Below, piece after piece: positions 44,875 through 53,579 of a DNA stretch of 64,000 nt. Position 1 is the first letter of the stretch. Each line of letters opens with the position of its first letter. Source of the DNA: Trinickia caryophylli (lineage in GTDB: Bacteria; Pseudomonadota; Gammaproteobacteria; Burkholderiales; Burkholderiaceae); NCBI RefSeq assembly GCF_034424545.1, contig NZ_CP139971.1:124001-188000 (forward strand), written 5' to 3'. The notes beneath the pieces are model-generated. The model saw only the letters and a list, made by a program, of their open reading frames with translations, did not search any database and was not told the origin of the DNA. A program made the translations under genes and the position numbers.

Positions 44875-45443
44875 CCGCGGCTTTGCATGCAGTCGCCGTA
44901 GGCGTGCCAATAACGCGTCATCGGCGGTTCCGGCGGCGGCAAGGGTGGCAGCGGCGGCAAGCCGACGCTGCCGCCCGAGGCGCCCAGGCTACCTGCATCC
45001 GCGGTAGCGGCCGTGTTCGACGCGGCCCTTATGCCGCTTGCCGCATTCGCTTCGCGGGTACCCGCTGTGTTGGGGGCGGTCGCTGCCTTGGGGGCAGCAG
45101 CCGTTGCGGACGCTCCGGCAATCCCGGCTGTGGCAGCCGGCGCGCTCGCTGATGTCGGGCTGCTTGCCGCGCGAACCGGACCTGCCGGTGCCGGTAGCGG
45201 CGGTGCCGACGCGCCATGGCCCGTGTCGGGCGCGAACGCGATCGGCTCCGTGCGCAACGGTTTTTGTGGCTCGCGCGCAACATCGACGTGGGTTTGCTCG
45301 TTCGCCTGCCAGTAACAGTAAGCGTTGTCGACGCTTTGCGTGCCGGCGCTCTGGCTGCGCAGCGGATATACGAGCGGACGCTGCGCCCAGCTCATGCCGC
45401 TGGCCACGAGCAGTACCGCCGAAACCCAGATACGTGCGTTCAT
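44859..45443 (-). CDS. Ala/Pro-rich exported hypothetical protein
   Basis: The 194-residue protein starts MNARIWVSAVLLVASGMSWA, a signal peptide. The middle (about residues 75-160) is low-complexity Ala/Thr/Pro, and the ends are ordered: YCYWQANEQTHVDVAREPQ near the front and YWHAYGDCMQSRGYGVR at the back, a short Cys motif found at the end of some glycine-zipper family proteins. I do not recognise the family. It is convergent with the thioredoxin gene and overlaps it by 16 bp. Confidence 0.6.
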   Translation of the reverse strand: MNARIWVSAVLLVASGMSWAQRPLVYPLRSQSAGTQSVDNAYCYWQANEQTHVDVAREPQKPLRTEPIAFAPDTGHGASAPPLPAPAGPVRAASSPTSASAPAATAGIAGASATAAAPKAATAPNTAGTREANAASGIRAASNTAATADAGSLGASGGSVGLPPLPPLPPPEPPMTRYWHAYGDCMQSRGYGVR

Positions 45444-45987
45444 CGCCTTCTTCTCCGTTGCTGCCAACTGGGGCTGCACGACTGGCCCTGGCCAGCGTGC
45501 GCCCGCCGGCATTGCCGCCCACACGGCAGGTCGCGAGGACGAGCATAGGTGCAGGCGGTGCTTTCGGCACGCGAGAGTATCGGCACGATCCGCCAACGCG
45601 GACGTCGGCGAGGCGGCTAAGGGCACCTGCAAACGTTCCGCCCACGTCGAACGATTTCTTAAGATGTTGCTGAATTACAACTTTCGGGGGCTGGCGGCAA
45701 GGGGGGGCGGTTGTGCCGCTAAACCGCCAATTTACCTGTAAAAACAAGGGGTTTCCCTAGTTCTCCTTACAAATTGTTTCTCGTCACGAAATTGTCAATT
45801 TCCATTCCTGACTACCGACCCCTAGGGGTAACACGTAGACTCGCCTCCTCGTAGGACGGGCTCATGCGGATGAAGTATCTCCGGCGCCTTCGAGCGGCGA
45901 GGCTGGCCGTCCTTCGGTAGTTAGGCCCGACTGGCTGGATTGCTTGGATTGCTGTGACCGGCCAGCTTTCATTACAAAGAGATCAAG
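45444..45987. other. 544 bp gap upstream of porin gene
   Basis: A GC-rich first half is followed by an AT-rich block (about 45730-45815) that should contain the porin promoter and a long 5' UTR. I see no coding frame I trust and no tRNA. Such long leaders upstream of porins may carry OmpR-type sites or sRNA targets, but no specific site was identified. Confidence 0.5.
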
Positions 45988-47094
45988 ATGAAAAAGACCC
46001 TCATCGTTGCAGCGGTTTCCTCGTCGTTCGCGGTTGCCGCGCACGCACAAAGCAGCGTTACGCTGTACGGCCTGGTTGACGCAGGCATCACCTACACGAG
46101 CAATGTTGCCGGTAACTCGCGCTGGCAGCAGTCGAGCGGCGCAGTGAGCCAAAGCCGCTTCGGCCTGAAGGGTTCGGAAGACCTCGGCAATGGCCTGAAG
46201 GCGATCTTCACCCTCGAAAGCGGTTTTAACGTGAACAGCGGCCGCTTCGGCAACAACGGCGGCATGTTCAACCGTCAGTCGTTCGTCGGTCTGTCGAGCA
46301 ACTACGGCACGGTTACGCTGGGCCGCCAGTACGACTCCGCACAAGACTTCCTGGCTCCGCTCAGCGCAACGGGCAGCTGGGGCGGCACGCAGTTCGCGCA
46401 CGTCCTGAACGCCGACAACCTGAGCACGACCGAAGGCTCGGCCGTGAACAACGCGGTCAAGTTCACGAGCGCGAACTACGCTGGCTTCACGTTCGGCGGC
46501 ACGTACGGCTTCTCGAACAACACGAACTTCGCGAACAACCGCGAGTACAGCCTCGGTGCTGCATACGAGTTCCAAGGCCTGCGCGTGGCAGCGTCGTACG
46601 CTCAGCGGAACAACCCGTTCGCGACGACCTCGGGCGCAACGGATACTGGTTTCGCAGTGCTCAACGCCGGCAATTACCGTGCGCGTAGCTACGGTGCAGG
46701 TGCGAGCTATGCATTCGGTCCGGCGCAAGTTGGCGCCGTGTGGACGCAAACGCGCCTCGACAACTTCACGCTTGCTTCGGGCTCGGTCACGCTGAACAAC
46801 TACGAAGTGAACGCGAAGTACAACCTGACGCCGGCACTGGGTCTGGGCGTGGCTTACACGTACACGCAAGAGAAGGGTGCTGCGCTGCTCGGCGGCTCGG
46901 CAACGCGTGCTCACTTCAACCAGATCGGCGCGCAAGCTGACTACTCGCTCTCGAAGCGTACGGATGTCTACGCTCAAGTCGTGTACCAGCGCGCTTCGGG
47001 CGACAAGGCTGCGATCTACCAAGGCGCGGACACGGCCGCTTCGAACGGCATCAACCAAACGGCAGCAACGGTTGGCCTGCGTCACCGCTTCTAA
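45988..47094 (+). CDS. general porin, OpcP-like
   Basis: The 368-residue protein starts MKKTLIVAAVSSSFAVAAHA with cleavage after AHA, then QSSVTLYGLVDAGITY, SRFGLKGSEDLGNGLKAIF, RQSFVGLSSNYGTVTLGRQY, and ends TVGLRHRF with the terminal Phe needed by the Bam machinery. It is the standard Burkholderia trimeric porin. AAAGAGATCAAG lies before ATG. Codon use is strongly biased (AAC, CGC, GGC), as for a highly expressed gene. A strong terminator follows. Confidence 0.92.
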   Translation: MKKTLIVAAVSSSFAVAAHAQSSVTLYGLVDAGITYTSNVAGNSRWQQSSGAVSQSRFGLKGSEDLGNGLKAIFTLESGFNVNSGRFGNNGGMFNRQSFVGLSSNYGTVTLGRQYDSAQDFLAPLSATGSWGGTQFAHVLNADNLSTTEGSAVNNAVKFTSANYAGFTFGGTYGFSNNTNFANNREYSLGAAYEFQGLRVAASYAQRNNPFATTSGATDTGFAVLNAGNYRARSYGAGASYAFGPAQVGAVWTQTRLDNFTLASGSVTLNNYEVNAKYNLTPALGLGVAYTYTQEKGAALLGGSATRAHFNQIGAQADYSLSKRTDVYAQVVYQRASGDKAAIYQGADTAASNGINQTAATVGLRHRF

Positions 47095-47121
47095 AGCACA
47101 CGCGATCATCTGATCGCTCCG

Positions 47122-47152
47122 AAAGCGCCGCGTTTTTTGCGGCGCTTTTTTT
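47122..47152 (+). terminator. intrinsic terminator of porin gene
   Basis: AAAGCGCCGC (47122-47131) and GCGGCGCTTT (47139-47148) form a perfect 10 bp stem with a 7-base loop, and the 3' arm runs into a T tract (TTTTTTT). It is 28 bp after the porin stop. Confidence 0.92.
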
Positions 47153-47263
47153 GTCTGGTTTCCCCCTACTGCCCAGCGGGCCACTGCATTTCCATGGAGC
47201 CCATGCCTCTATACTCGATTGCGTAATGCGCACCTCGCGCATGGCTTGATCGGGGATAAGAGA

Positions 47264-48340
47264 GTGAGCGACACATCTGCAGGACACGATCCGATACGTA
47301 CCGACATCCTCATCGTCGGTGCCGGCCCAGTGGGACTCTTTGCCGCTTTTCAAGCCGGCGTAATCGGGCTGTCCTGTCATCTCGTCGATGCGCTCGATCA
47401 GGTGGGCGGGCAGTGCACCGAGCTCTACCCAGAAAAACCGATCTTCGATATTCCTGCAATACCCGTTTGCACTGCGGGCGAGCTGATCGAACGGCTCGTC
47501 GAACAATGCAAGCCGTTTGCGCCGCCAATTCATTTGAGCCAACGCGTGATGCGGGTCGAGCAGCGTGGCAGCGACAAGCGCTGGGTCGTTACGACGGAGC
47601 AGGGGCTTGTATTCGAAGCCGCGGCTATTGTGCTTTCGGCGGGCAATGGAGCGTTCGTGCCGCAACGAATCGCTCTCGAAGAGGCGCGCGCGCTCGAAGG
47701 GCGGCATGTGCACTACGCAGTGCGGCAAACCGCCGCATTCGCGGGGCGGCGCGTCATCGTTGCGGGCGGCGGCGACTCCGCGCTCGATTGGGCGCTCGCG
47801 CTGCGTGGGGTTGCGGCACATATCACGCTCGTACACAGGCGCGAGACGTTTCGCGCGGCCGATGCAACGGTCGAGGAAGTGAAACGCGCGGCCGCTGCCG
47901 GCGAAATCGACATCGTGATCGGCACGCTCGCTGCCCTGCATGCGCCCGGCGGCATACTCGAGTCGGTCGACGTCAAGCAGATCGGCGGCACGGCCACGCT
48001 GGCTGGCGATCACGTCATCGCGCTTTATGGACTCGTGGCCGAATTAGGGCCCATCGCGCATTGGGGGCTCGAAACGCTGGGTGGACGGGTCGCTGTCGAT
48101 ACTTCGAATTACGAATCGTCGCGGCCCGGCATTTTTGCGGTCGGCGATATCGCCGTCTATCCGAACAAGCAAAAGCTCATCTTGTCGGGCTTTCACGAGG
48201 CCGCGCTTGCTTTGCGCAAGGCCTACACGTATGCGTTTCCCGATAAAAAGCGCATGCACGTGCATTCGAGCTACGATCAGAAGTTGTCGGAGCGCATTCT
48301 CGGGAGCGACGCGGGCGGCGGGCACTCGGCCGGTGCCTGA
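47264..48340 (+). CDS. ferredoxin/flavodoxin-NADP+ reductase, thioredoxin-reductase-like
   Basis: The 358-residue protein has an FAD-binding motif GAGPVGLFAAFQAG near the start, DQVGGQCTELYPEKPIFDIP, an NADP-binding motif GGGDSALDWALAL, and C-terminal GDIAVYPNKQKLILSGFHEAA. It lacks the CxxC of thioredoxin reductase, which identifies the TrxR-like FNR type. It supplies reduced ferredoxin. GTG 47264 is chosen for the GGGGATAAGAGA before it and family length; earlier TTG/ATG starts would add residues not typical of the family. Confidence 0.85.
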   Translation: MSDTSAGHDPIRTDILIVGAGPVGLFAAFQAGVIGLSCHLVDALDQVGGQCTELYPEKPIFDIPAIPVCTAGELIERLVEQCKPFAPPIHLSQRVMRVEQRGSDKRWVVTTEQGLVFEAAAIVLSAGNGAFVPQRIALEEARALEGRHVHYAVRQTAAFAGRRVIVAGGGDSALDWALALRGVAAHITLVHRRETFRAADATVEEVKRAAAAGEIDIVIGTLAALHAPGGILESVDVKQIGGTATLAGDHVIALYGLVAELGPIAHWGLETLGGRVAVDTSNYESSRPGIFAVGDIAVYPNKQKLILSGFHEAALALRKAYTYAFPDKKRMHVHSSYDQKLSERILGSDAGGGHSAGA

Positions 48341-48436
48341 CCAACGCCTGAAGCACGGATTTTGCGGCGACACCTGACTGCAGTGCGCGTCGAAACGCAG
48401 CCATATCGGCCAGCGGGGCATTGAACGGAGGACGCA

Positions 48437-48907
48437 ATGTACAACCGGATCATGGTGCCAGTCGATGGTAGCGAAGGCGCAATGCGCGCGCTCGGCGAGG
48501 CGGTGAAGCTGGCGAAAATAGTGGGCGCCGGCATTCAAGCCGTTTTCGTGCTCGTGCATCCCGCTCAACTGGTCGATGTGACGGGCGGCTTTGCCGAGGA
48601 GCCACTCGTGACCGATACCTCGAGCAAAACGGCTACAGCGGTGCTCGATGAAGCGCGCGAGCGTTTCGAGCTCGCGGGCGTGCAAGGCAGCGTGCGCGCC
48701 ATGGATTCTTACGGCGAGAGCCTCTCCAGCGTGCTCGAGCGCGCAATCGACGAATTCGATGCCGACCTCGTCGTCATGTATTCGCATGGCCGTAGCGGAC
48801 TGAGAAGGCTGCTTGCGGGCAGCGTTGCGGAATCGCTGCTGCGCGATACGTCGGTGCCGCTGCTGTTGCTGCGCAATGGCGGCGATGACGAGCAAGAGGG
48901 AACATAG
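48437..48907 (+). CDS. universal stress protein UspA family
   Basis: The 156-residue protein starts MYNRIMVPVDGSEGAMRALG and ends with the ATP-binding motif SHGRSGLRRLLAGSVAESLL (G-2x-G-9x-G-S/A), followed by SVPLLLLRNG. It belongs to the ATP-binding UspA branch. GGAGGACGCA lies upstream. It is a single gene between a flavoenzyme and a permease. Confidence 0.88.
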   Translation: MYNRIMVPVDGSEGAMRALGEAVKLAKIVGAGIQAVFVLVHPAQLVDVTGGFAEEPLVTDTSSKTATAVLDEARERFELAGVQGSVRAMDSYGESLSSVLERAIDEFDADLVVMYSHGRSGLRRLLAGSVAESLLRDTSVPLLLLRNGGDDEQEGT

Positions 48908-48936
48908 CCCGCTCCGGGCATGCGGTGAGGCACCGG

Positions 48937-48942
48937 TATAAT
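48937..48942 (+). promoter_or_regulatory. possible -10 element for permease gene
   Basis: TATAAT lies 78 bp upstream of the permease start at 49020. No good -35 is seen 17 bp before it, so only the -10 match is firm. Confidence 0.35.
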
Positions 48943-49019
48943 TGCCGATTTTTCTCGCGGTAGCCACGAGCGATCCGGAGATAATCGGCAGCGGTGCCAC
49001 CGCGACCCAGGAGGTTGTT

Positions 49020-50399
49020 TTGACGAGTCCAATCGAGCTCGAAGGTTTACAGCGCGGGCTGAAAAACCGCCATATTCAATTGATCGCGCTCGGCGGTGCG
49101 ATCGGCACGGGGCTTTTCCTCGGCTCGGCGGGCGTATTGAAGGCCGCAGGGCCCTCGATGATCCTCGGTTATGCGATCGGCGGCCTCGTTGCGTTCATGA
49201 TCATGCGCCAGCTCGGCGAAATGGTGGCGCAAGAGCCGGTTGCCGGCTCGTTCAGTCATTTCGCCCATAAATACTGGGGCGATTTCGCGGGCTTTCTTTC
49301 CGGCTGGAACTATTGGGTGCTGTATGTGCTCGTGAGCATGGCGGAACTGACGGCAGTGGGCACTTATGTGCATTTCTGGTGGCCTTCCGTGCCGACCTGG
49401 GTATCCGCACTCGTTTGCTTCATCGCGATTAACGCCATCAACCTGGTCAACGTCAAGGCATACGGCGAGACCGAGTTCTGGTTTGCGATCATCAAGGTCG
49501 TTGCCGTGATCGCCATGATCGTATTCGGTGCCTATCTGCTCGAGAGCGGCCGCGGCGGGCCGCAGGCGTCGATTTCGAACCTGTGGCGATGGGGCGGTTT
49601 CTTTCCGAACGGATTCCACGGCCTTTTCATGACGCTCGCCGTCATTATGTTCTCGTTCGGCGGCCTCGAATTGATCGGCATGACCGCTGCGGAAGCGGAC
49701 GATCCGCGCCGCTCGATTCCAAAGGCGGTCAACCAGGTCATCTATCGCATTCTGATTTTTTATATCGGCTCGCTCGTCGTGTTGCTCGCGCTGCATCCCT
49801 GGAACGAAGTGGCGCAGGGCGGCAGCCCGTTCGTGATGATCTTTTCGCAGCTCGGGGCCGGATTGACCGCGAACGTGCTCAACCTCGTCGTGCTGACGGC
49901 CGCATTATCGGTCTACAACAGTTCGGTCTATGCCAACAGCCGTATGCTCTACGGCCTCGCCGAGCAGGGCAACGCGCCGCGCGTGCTGATGAAACTCGAC
50001 CGGCGAGGCGTACCGTATGTCGCCATCGGCGTATCGGCACTTGCGACGTTCGCATGCGTCATCATCGATTACGTCATGCCGGCGAAAGCGCTCGACATGT
50101 TGATGGCGCTCGTCGTTGCCGCCCTCGTCATCAATTGGGCGTTGATCAGCCTGACTCATATGAAGGCGCGCAAGGCGATGACGCAGGCCGGGCAAACGCT
50201 CGTATTCGCTTCCATCGGCTTTCCGTTGACGAACTGGATCTGTCTGGCCTTCATGGCGATGGTGCTCGCCATTCTGGCGATGACGCCCGGATTGTCCGTA
50301 TCGGCCTGGCTCGTGCCCGTTTGGCTCGTATTGCTCTGGATTGGACATGCGGCGAAGCGCCGCGCGGTCGTACTCGCGGGCGAAGCGGCAGGACGCTGA
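49020..50399 (+). CDS. APC-family amino acid permease (AroP/PheP-like)
   Basis: The 459-residue protein has twelve membrane helices and the APC landmarks: LKNRHIQLIALGGAIGTGLFLGS, the TM1 Gly-rich region, GPSMILGYAIGGLVAFMIMR, FSFGGLELIGMTAAEADDPR in TM6 and PKAVNQVIYRILIFYIGS. Members import aromatic or neutral amino acids with protons. TTG 49020 is chosen because AGGAGG sits seven bases upstream; a TTG at 48942 would give a long N-terminus without a ribosome site. Confidence 0.88.
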   Translation: MTSPIELEGLQRGLKNRHIQLIALGGAIGTGLFLGSAGVLKAAGPSMILGYAIGGLVAFMIMRQLGEMVAQEPVAGSFSHFAHKYWGDFAGFLSGWNYWVLYVLVSMAELTAVGTYVHFWWPSVPTWVSALVCFIAINAINLVNVKAYGETEFWFAIIKVVAVIAMIVFGAYLLESGRGGPQASISNLWRWGGFFPNGFHGLFMTLAVIMFSFGGLELIGMTAAEADDPRRSIPKAVNQVIYRILIFYIGSLVVLLALHPWNEVAQGGSPFVMIFSQLGAGLTANVLNLVVLTAALSVYNSSVYANSRMLYGLAEQGNAPRVLMKLDRRGVPYVAIGVSALATFACVIIDYVMPAKALDMLMALVVAALVINWALISLTHMKARKAMTQAGQTLVFASIGFPLTNWICLAFMAMVLAILAMTPGLSVSAWLVPVWLVLLWIGHAAKRRAVVLAGEAAGR

Positions 50400-50448
50400 A
50401 ACGCAGCGGGGGCCTATGCCCGCCTGAGCCTGCGCGCAGGGTGGGTGG

Positions 50449-50769
50449 TCAGCGGACAGCCACGGTGCGCGCGATTCGCGACGGGCGCGCACGGCGTGCC
50501 GTTTTTGTACTGCACCGCCCGGCCAGCGAACGTAGCGGCTTCGCGCGCAGGGCGCCGCGGCGGCGCATGCGCAGCTTCCTGCTCCGTTTCGCGCCGTGCG
50601 CCGATCTGACGTGTGGGACCGATTCCGTGCGAGCTGTTGCGCGAACGGCGTCGGCAAAACGCTCGAGTGCGGCCAGCGAGCCGCTTACGCTGTGATAGGT
50701 CTGATTGCCGATGCGTGCGTCGAGCAGCACTTGCAGGCCGGCGCGCGTGGCCATTTCAATGAGGTTCAT
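50449..50769 (-). CDS. small basic hypothetical protein, 106 residues
   Basis: The N-terminal half MNLIEMATRAGLQVLLDARI and GNQTYHSVSGSLAALERFAD looks structured; the C-terminal half is Arg-rich (KRSRKLRMRRRGALR) and basic. GGGGAGACACAAC precedes the ATG. The family is not recognised. The Arg-rich tail may be an extension of a smaller real protein. It is convergent with the permease gene. Confidence 0.5.
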   Translation of the reverse strand: MNLIEMATRAGLQVLLDARIGNQTYHSVSGSLAALERFADAVRATARTESVPHVRSAHGAKRSRKLRMRRRGALRAKPLRSLAGRCSTKTARRARPSRIARTVAVR

Positions 50770-50816
50770 TGTTGTGTCTCCCCGCAATCTGTAGCGAAAC
50801 CGGCTGAGGCCCGATT

Positions 50817-50857
50817 TTCCGTTTTCCTGCGCACTGCTCCATCACAGGAAAACGGAA
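50817..50857. repeat. 13 bp perfect inverted repeat
   Basis: TTCCGTTTTCCTG (50817-50829) and CAGGAAAACGGAA (50845-50857) are perfectly complementary around 15 bases. They lie 48 bp upstream of the small gene ending at 50769. No T tract follows on either strand, so it is not a standard terminator; a regulatory site or a decayed terminal repeat are possible. Confidence 0.6.
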
Positions 50858-51202
50858 TCGCGACGAGCACCCAGCCGGTACCCCGTTTCGCCGATCGTTA
50901 TTCGGCACGATAACCGTTTATAGCCGACGCTGCCGATGAATTTCCTCGGTGCGTCGTTTATCAGCACAGGCTTATTGTCATACTACGGCGGGCCCGCGAA
51001 CGTGCGGTGCCGAACAAGACGCCGAGCCTTTTGCAGACAATCGAACGGTATATGCCGATGTCTCCTCGCCCCGTTATTCGGTGAAAATCGCTTCTCGTCT
51101 GAAGAATTGTAAGCTTGCAGCGCTTATGCGGCAGTAGGACTTTCCTTGATGGTTTTTTGCCGATGCCCAGCCGGCGCGGTTTTCGCCGACAAACAGGGTT
51201 TT

Positions 51203-51229
51203 CCATGCCCGGATTGGCACCGGGCATGG
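51203..51229. repeat. 10 bp perfect inverted repeat downstream of ClC gene
   Basis: CCATGCCCGG (51203-51212) and CCGGGCATGG (51220-51229) can form a stem with a 7-base loop, 31 bp beyond the clc stop. No T tract follows on the clc strand, so it may be a processing or Rho-stabilising hairpin. Confidence 0.5.
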
Positions 51230-51259
51230 CCACTGTTTCAAACCGCTGTTTTATTACGC

Positions 51260-53047
51260 TCAGGCTTGATTTCGCCTTTTCGCAGGGCGCAACGGCGTCA
51301 ACCGCCGAAACCGCTCCTTTTTGTGTTCTTCCTCGAAATGGGCGCGGGCCGGTTTCACGAGATCGCTGCGGGAGACGATCCCTACGAGATGCGGCGCATC
51401 GAGCGCGGTGACCACAGGCATCCGCTCGAGCCCGTGTATCGCGAGGCGCGTGGCAACGAGCCTGCACGTTTCGTTCGGAAGCGCAACGCACGGTAGCGAG
51501 CCCGCGAGCGCTTCGCCGAGCGGCAGATCGAAGCGCTCCGGCCGTTCGCCCGCACCAAGGGCCGCAAGTGTCGCGCGATCGGCAATGCCGATCAGCACGT
51601 CGTTGCGTACGACGGGGTAGGCGCGATGCGTCTGGCTCGCGCCGAAAAAGGTGGCCAGGGCTTCACGCGCCGTGACGGATGCATCGATCGTCTCGACCGT
51701 GCGTGTCATGACTTCATCCACGTAGTGGCGCTCGAGCGGGTCCACGCCGTACTCGCGGTAGATGTGATAACCGCGCCGCGCGATCTTCTCGGTCATGATC
51801 GAGCGGCGCATGACGACGGTTGCAAAGCCGTGCGCCACGAGCGTGGCAGTCAAAAGCGGCAGCAGGGCATTGCTGTCGTGAGTGAGGCCGAATGCAAAGA
51901 CGATGGCCGTGAGCGGCGCGCCGAGCGTCGCACCGAGCGTGGCTGCCATCGCGACGAGCGGCCACAGCGTCGGTTCGCCGCCGGGCAGGGCGTGACCGAG
52001 CACGATGCCGAGTCCGGCGCCCAGCATGAGCAGCGGCGCGAGCACGCCGCCCGACGTGCCCGAGCCAAGGGCGATGACCCATACGATCGCCTTGACGACG
52101 AGAATCGCCATAGCCACTTTCAGTGCAAGCTGCTGATGGAGGAGATCGCCGATCACGTCATAGCCGACGCCGAGCACGCGCGGCTCGATGAGGCCGCCAA
52201 GACCGACGGCGAGCCCACCGATTGCCGGCCACCACATCCAATGCAGCGGCAGCTTGCCGAACAGATCCTCGGTTTTATAAAGCGCGACCGAGAGCCCGCA
52301 GGCCAGCGCACCCGATGCGAGTCCGAGGATCGCGCACGAGAGCAACGATACGGCCTCGGGGGTGGCCGTCTGGAGCGGAAAAAGGGGTTGCGCGCCGAGC
52401 CATGCCGCGCGCATGAAGCCGGCGACGGCGCAAGCGAGTGCCACCGGCAGAAAGCTGCGCGGGCGCCATTCGAAGAGCAGCAATTCCACCGCGAGCAGAA
52501 CGGCTGCAACAGGCGTACCGAATACGGCCGTCATGCCGGCTGTCGCACCCGCGACGAGCAGGGTCTTGCGCTCGGCTGCCGTGACCTTGAAGCACTGTGC
52601 GAGCAGCGAGCCGAGTGCGCCGCCCGTCATGATGATCGGGCCCTCCGCGCCGAACGGGCCGCCGCTACCGATCACGATGCCGGAAGAGAGCGGCTTCAGC
52701 ACGGCGACTTTGGGCGACATGCGGCTCTTGCCGAAGAGGATCGCTTCGATGGCTTCGGGGATGCCATGGCCGCGGATTTTCTCGGAGCCAAATCGCGCGA
52801 CGAGCCCGACGACGAGGCCGCCGGCGGCGGGTACGAGCACGACCCAGGGCCCGAGCGCATTGTGCGCGGGCGAGCGGTCCGCGAACGAGAAGGCGCCGTA
52901 AAAGAAGAGATTCGTGAAAAGGTGAATCAGATTGAGCAGGACGTAGGCCGCAATCGTGCCGAGCATGCCGATCGCGGCAGCGAGTGCGCAAATGCGAGGC
53001 AGGCGCGCGTTGATCGAAAAATCCCGCTTGTGACTGTCCATGCTCAT
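51260..53047 (-). CDS. ClC-type chloride channel/antiporter with CBS domains
   Basis: The 595-residue protein has the ClC core (about residues 20-430): GSGGPFGAEGPI with the gating Glu, GTPVAAVLLAVELLLFEWRP, and GSGTSGGVLAPLLMLGAGLG with the anion-site residues. The C-terminus carries two CBS repeats (VDEVMTRTVETIDASV and LVGIVSRSDLVKP). Starts ATG 53047 and ATG 53041 are close. It is 13 bp from the MarR gene on the same strand, so it is probably cotranscribed and under its control. ClC proteins exchange Cl- for H+ or conduct Cl- and aid acid or fluoride tolerance. Confidence 0.9.
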   Translation of the reverse strand: MSMDSHKRDFSINARLPRICALAAAIGMLGTIAAYVLLNLIHLFTNLFFYGAFSFADRSPAHNALGPWVVLVPAAGGLVVGLVARFGSEKIRGHGIPEAIEAILFGKSRMSPKVAVLKPLSSGIVIGSGGPFGAEGPIIMTGGALGSLLAQCFKVTAAERKTLLVAGATAGMTAVFGTPVAAVLLAVELLLFEWRPRSFLPVALACAVAGFMRAAWLGAQPLFPLQTATPEAVSLLSCAILGLASGALACGLSVALYKTEDLFGKLPLHWMWWPAIGGLAVGLGGLIEPRVLGVGYDVIGDLLHQQLALKVAMAILVVKAIVWVIALGSGTSGGVLAPLLMLGAGLGIVLGHALPGGEPTLWPLVAMAATLGATLGAPLTAIVFAFGLTHDSNALLPLLTATLVAHGFATVVMRRSIMTEKIARRGYHIYREYGVDPLERHYVDEVMTRTVETIDASVTAREALATFFGASQTHRAYPVVRNDVLIGIADRATLAALGAGERPERFDLPLGEALAGSLPCVALPNETCRLVATRLAIHGLERMPVVTALDAPHLVGIVSRSDLVKPARAHFEEEHKKERFRRLTPLRPAKRRNQA

Positions 53048-53060
53048 TCTGATACCTGTT

Positions 53061-53477
53061 TCAGAGATCGATTTGCGGCACACTGAAGGTGCCCTGTAAT
53101 GATTTCAATTCGGCGCGATGCAGCGCGGCGAGGCGTGCCAGGATCGTCTCGCCGGACTTGAGCAGATGAACTTCGACCTGGCGCCGGTCGATTTCGCTCG
53201 GCCTGCGTTTCACGAGCCCGATCGCTTCGCAACGCGACACGAGCGCAACCACGCCGTGATGCTGCGCCTGCAATCGCTCTGCCAGCTCGCCGATCGTCGC
53301 CCACTCGCGGCCCGGATAGCCCTTCACGTGGAGCAGCAGCAGGTACTGCAGCGGCGTGATGCCTTCGCTGTGCGCGGCGCGTTCGGAAAAGCGCTCGAAG
53401 CGACGCATCTGATAGCGAAACTGCGAAAGCTGCTCGAAATCGCTTTTGGCGAGTGCCCGCGAATGGGAGTTTTTCAT
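53061..53477 (-). CDS. MarR family transcriptional regulator
   Basis: The 138-residue protein has a MarR winged helix (SEGITPLQYLLLLHVKGYPG, TIGELAERLQAQHHGVVALV, with the wing RRPSEIDRRQVEVHLLKSGE). ATG 53477 gives the family length. It is the first gene of a unit with the ClC gene. A 17 bp palindrome lies 33 bp upstream, and a near copy precedes the HPP-CBS gene, so it likely represses both. Confidence 0.88.
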   Translation of the reverse strand: MKNSHSRALAKSDFEQLSQFRYQMRRFERFSERAAHSEGITPLQYLLLLHVKGYPGREWATIGELAERLQAQHHGVVALVSRCEAIGLVKRRPSEIDRRQVEVHLLKSGETILARLAALHRAELKSLQGTFSVPQIDL

Positions 53478-53509
53478 GGTCGGCCACGAGGGAAGCAAAG
53501 GGCGAAATT

Positions 53510-53526
53510 ATATCACAATGTGATAT
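53510..53526. promoter_or_regulatory. 17 bp palindrome, probable MarR operator 1
   Basis: ATATCACAATGTGATAT is perfect apart from its central base. It lies 33 bp upstream of the marR start at 53477, where it would overlap the promoter. Confidence 0.7.
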
Positions 53527-53579
53527 TTTCGCCTTGGCGTGGCCGTCTTGGGGAGGGATGCGGGACATTGTAGTCGCTC

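Larger units (their letters stand above)
50770..51259. other. 490 bp gap between small gene and ClC gene 3' end
   Basis: The gap contains two strong inverted repeats (50817-50857 and 51203-51229), otherwise mixed sequence without a convincing frame. It lies between the upstream side of the small gene and the 3' end of the clc gene. No mobile element ends were recognised. Confidence 0.5.

Noticed and set aside
51203..51229. Intrinsic terminator of the ClC gene
   Set aside because: The hairpin is good but no T tract follows on the ClC strand, so it is listed only as an inverted repeat.
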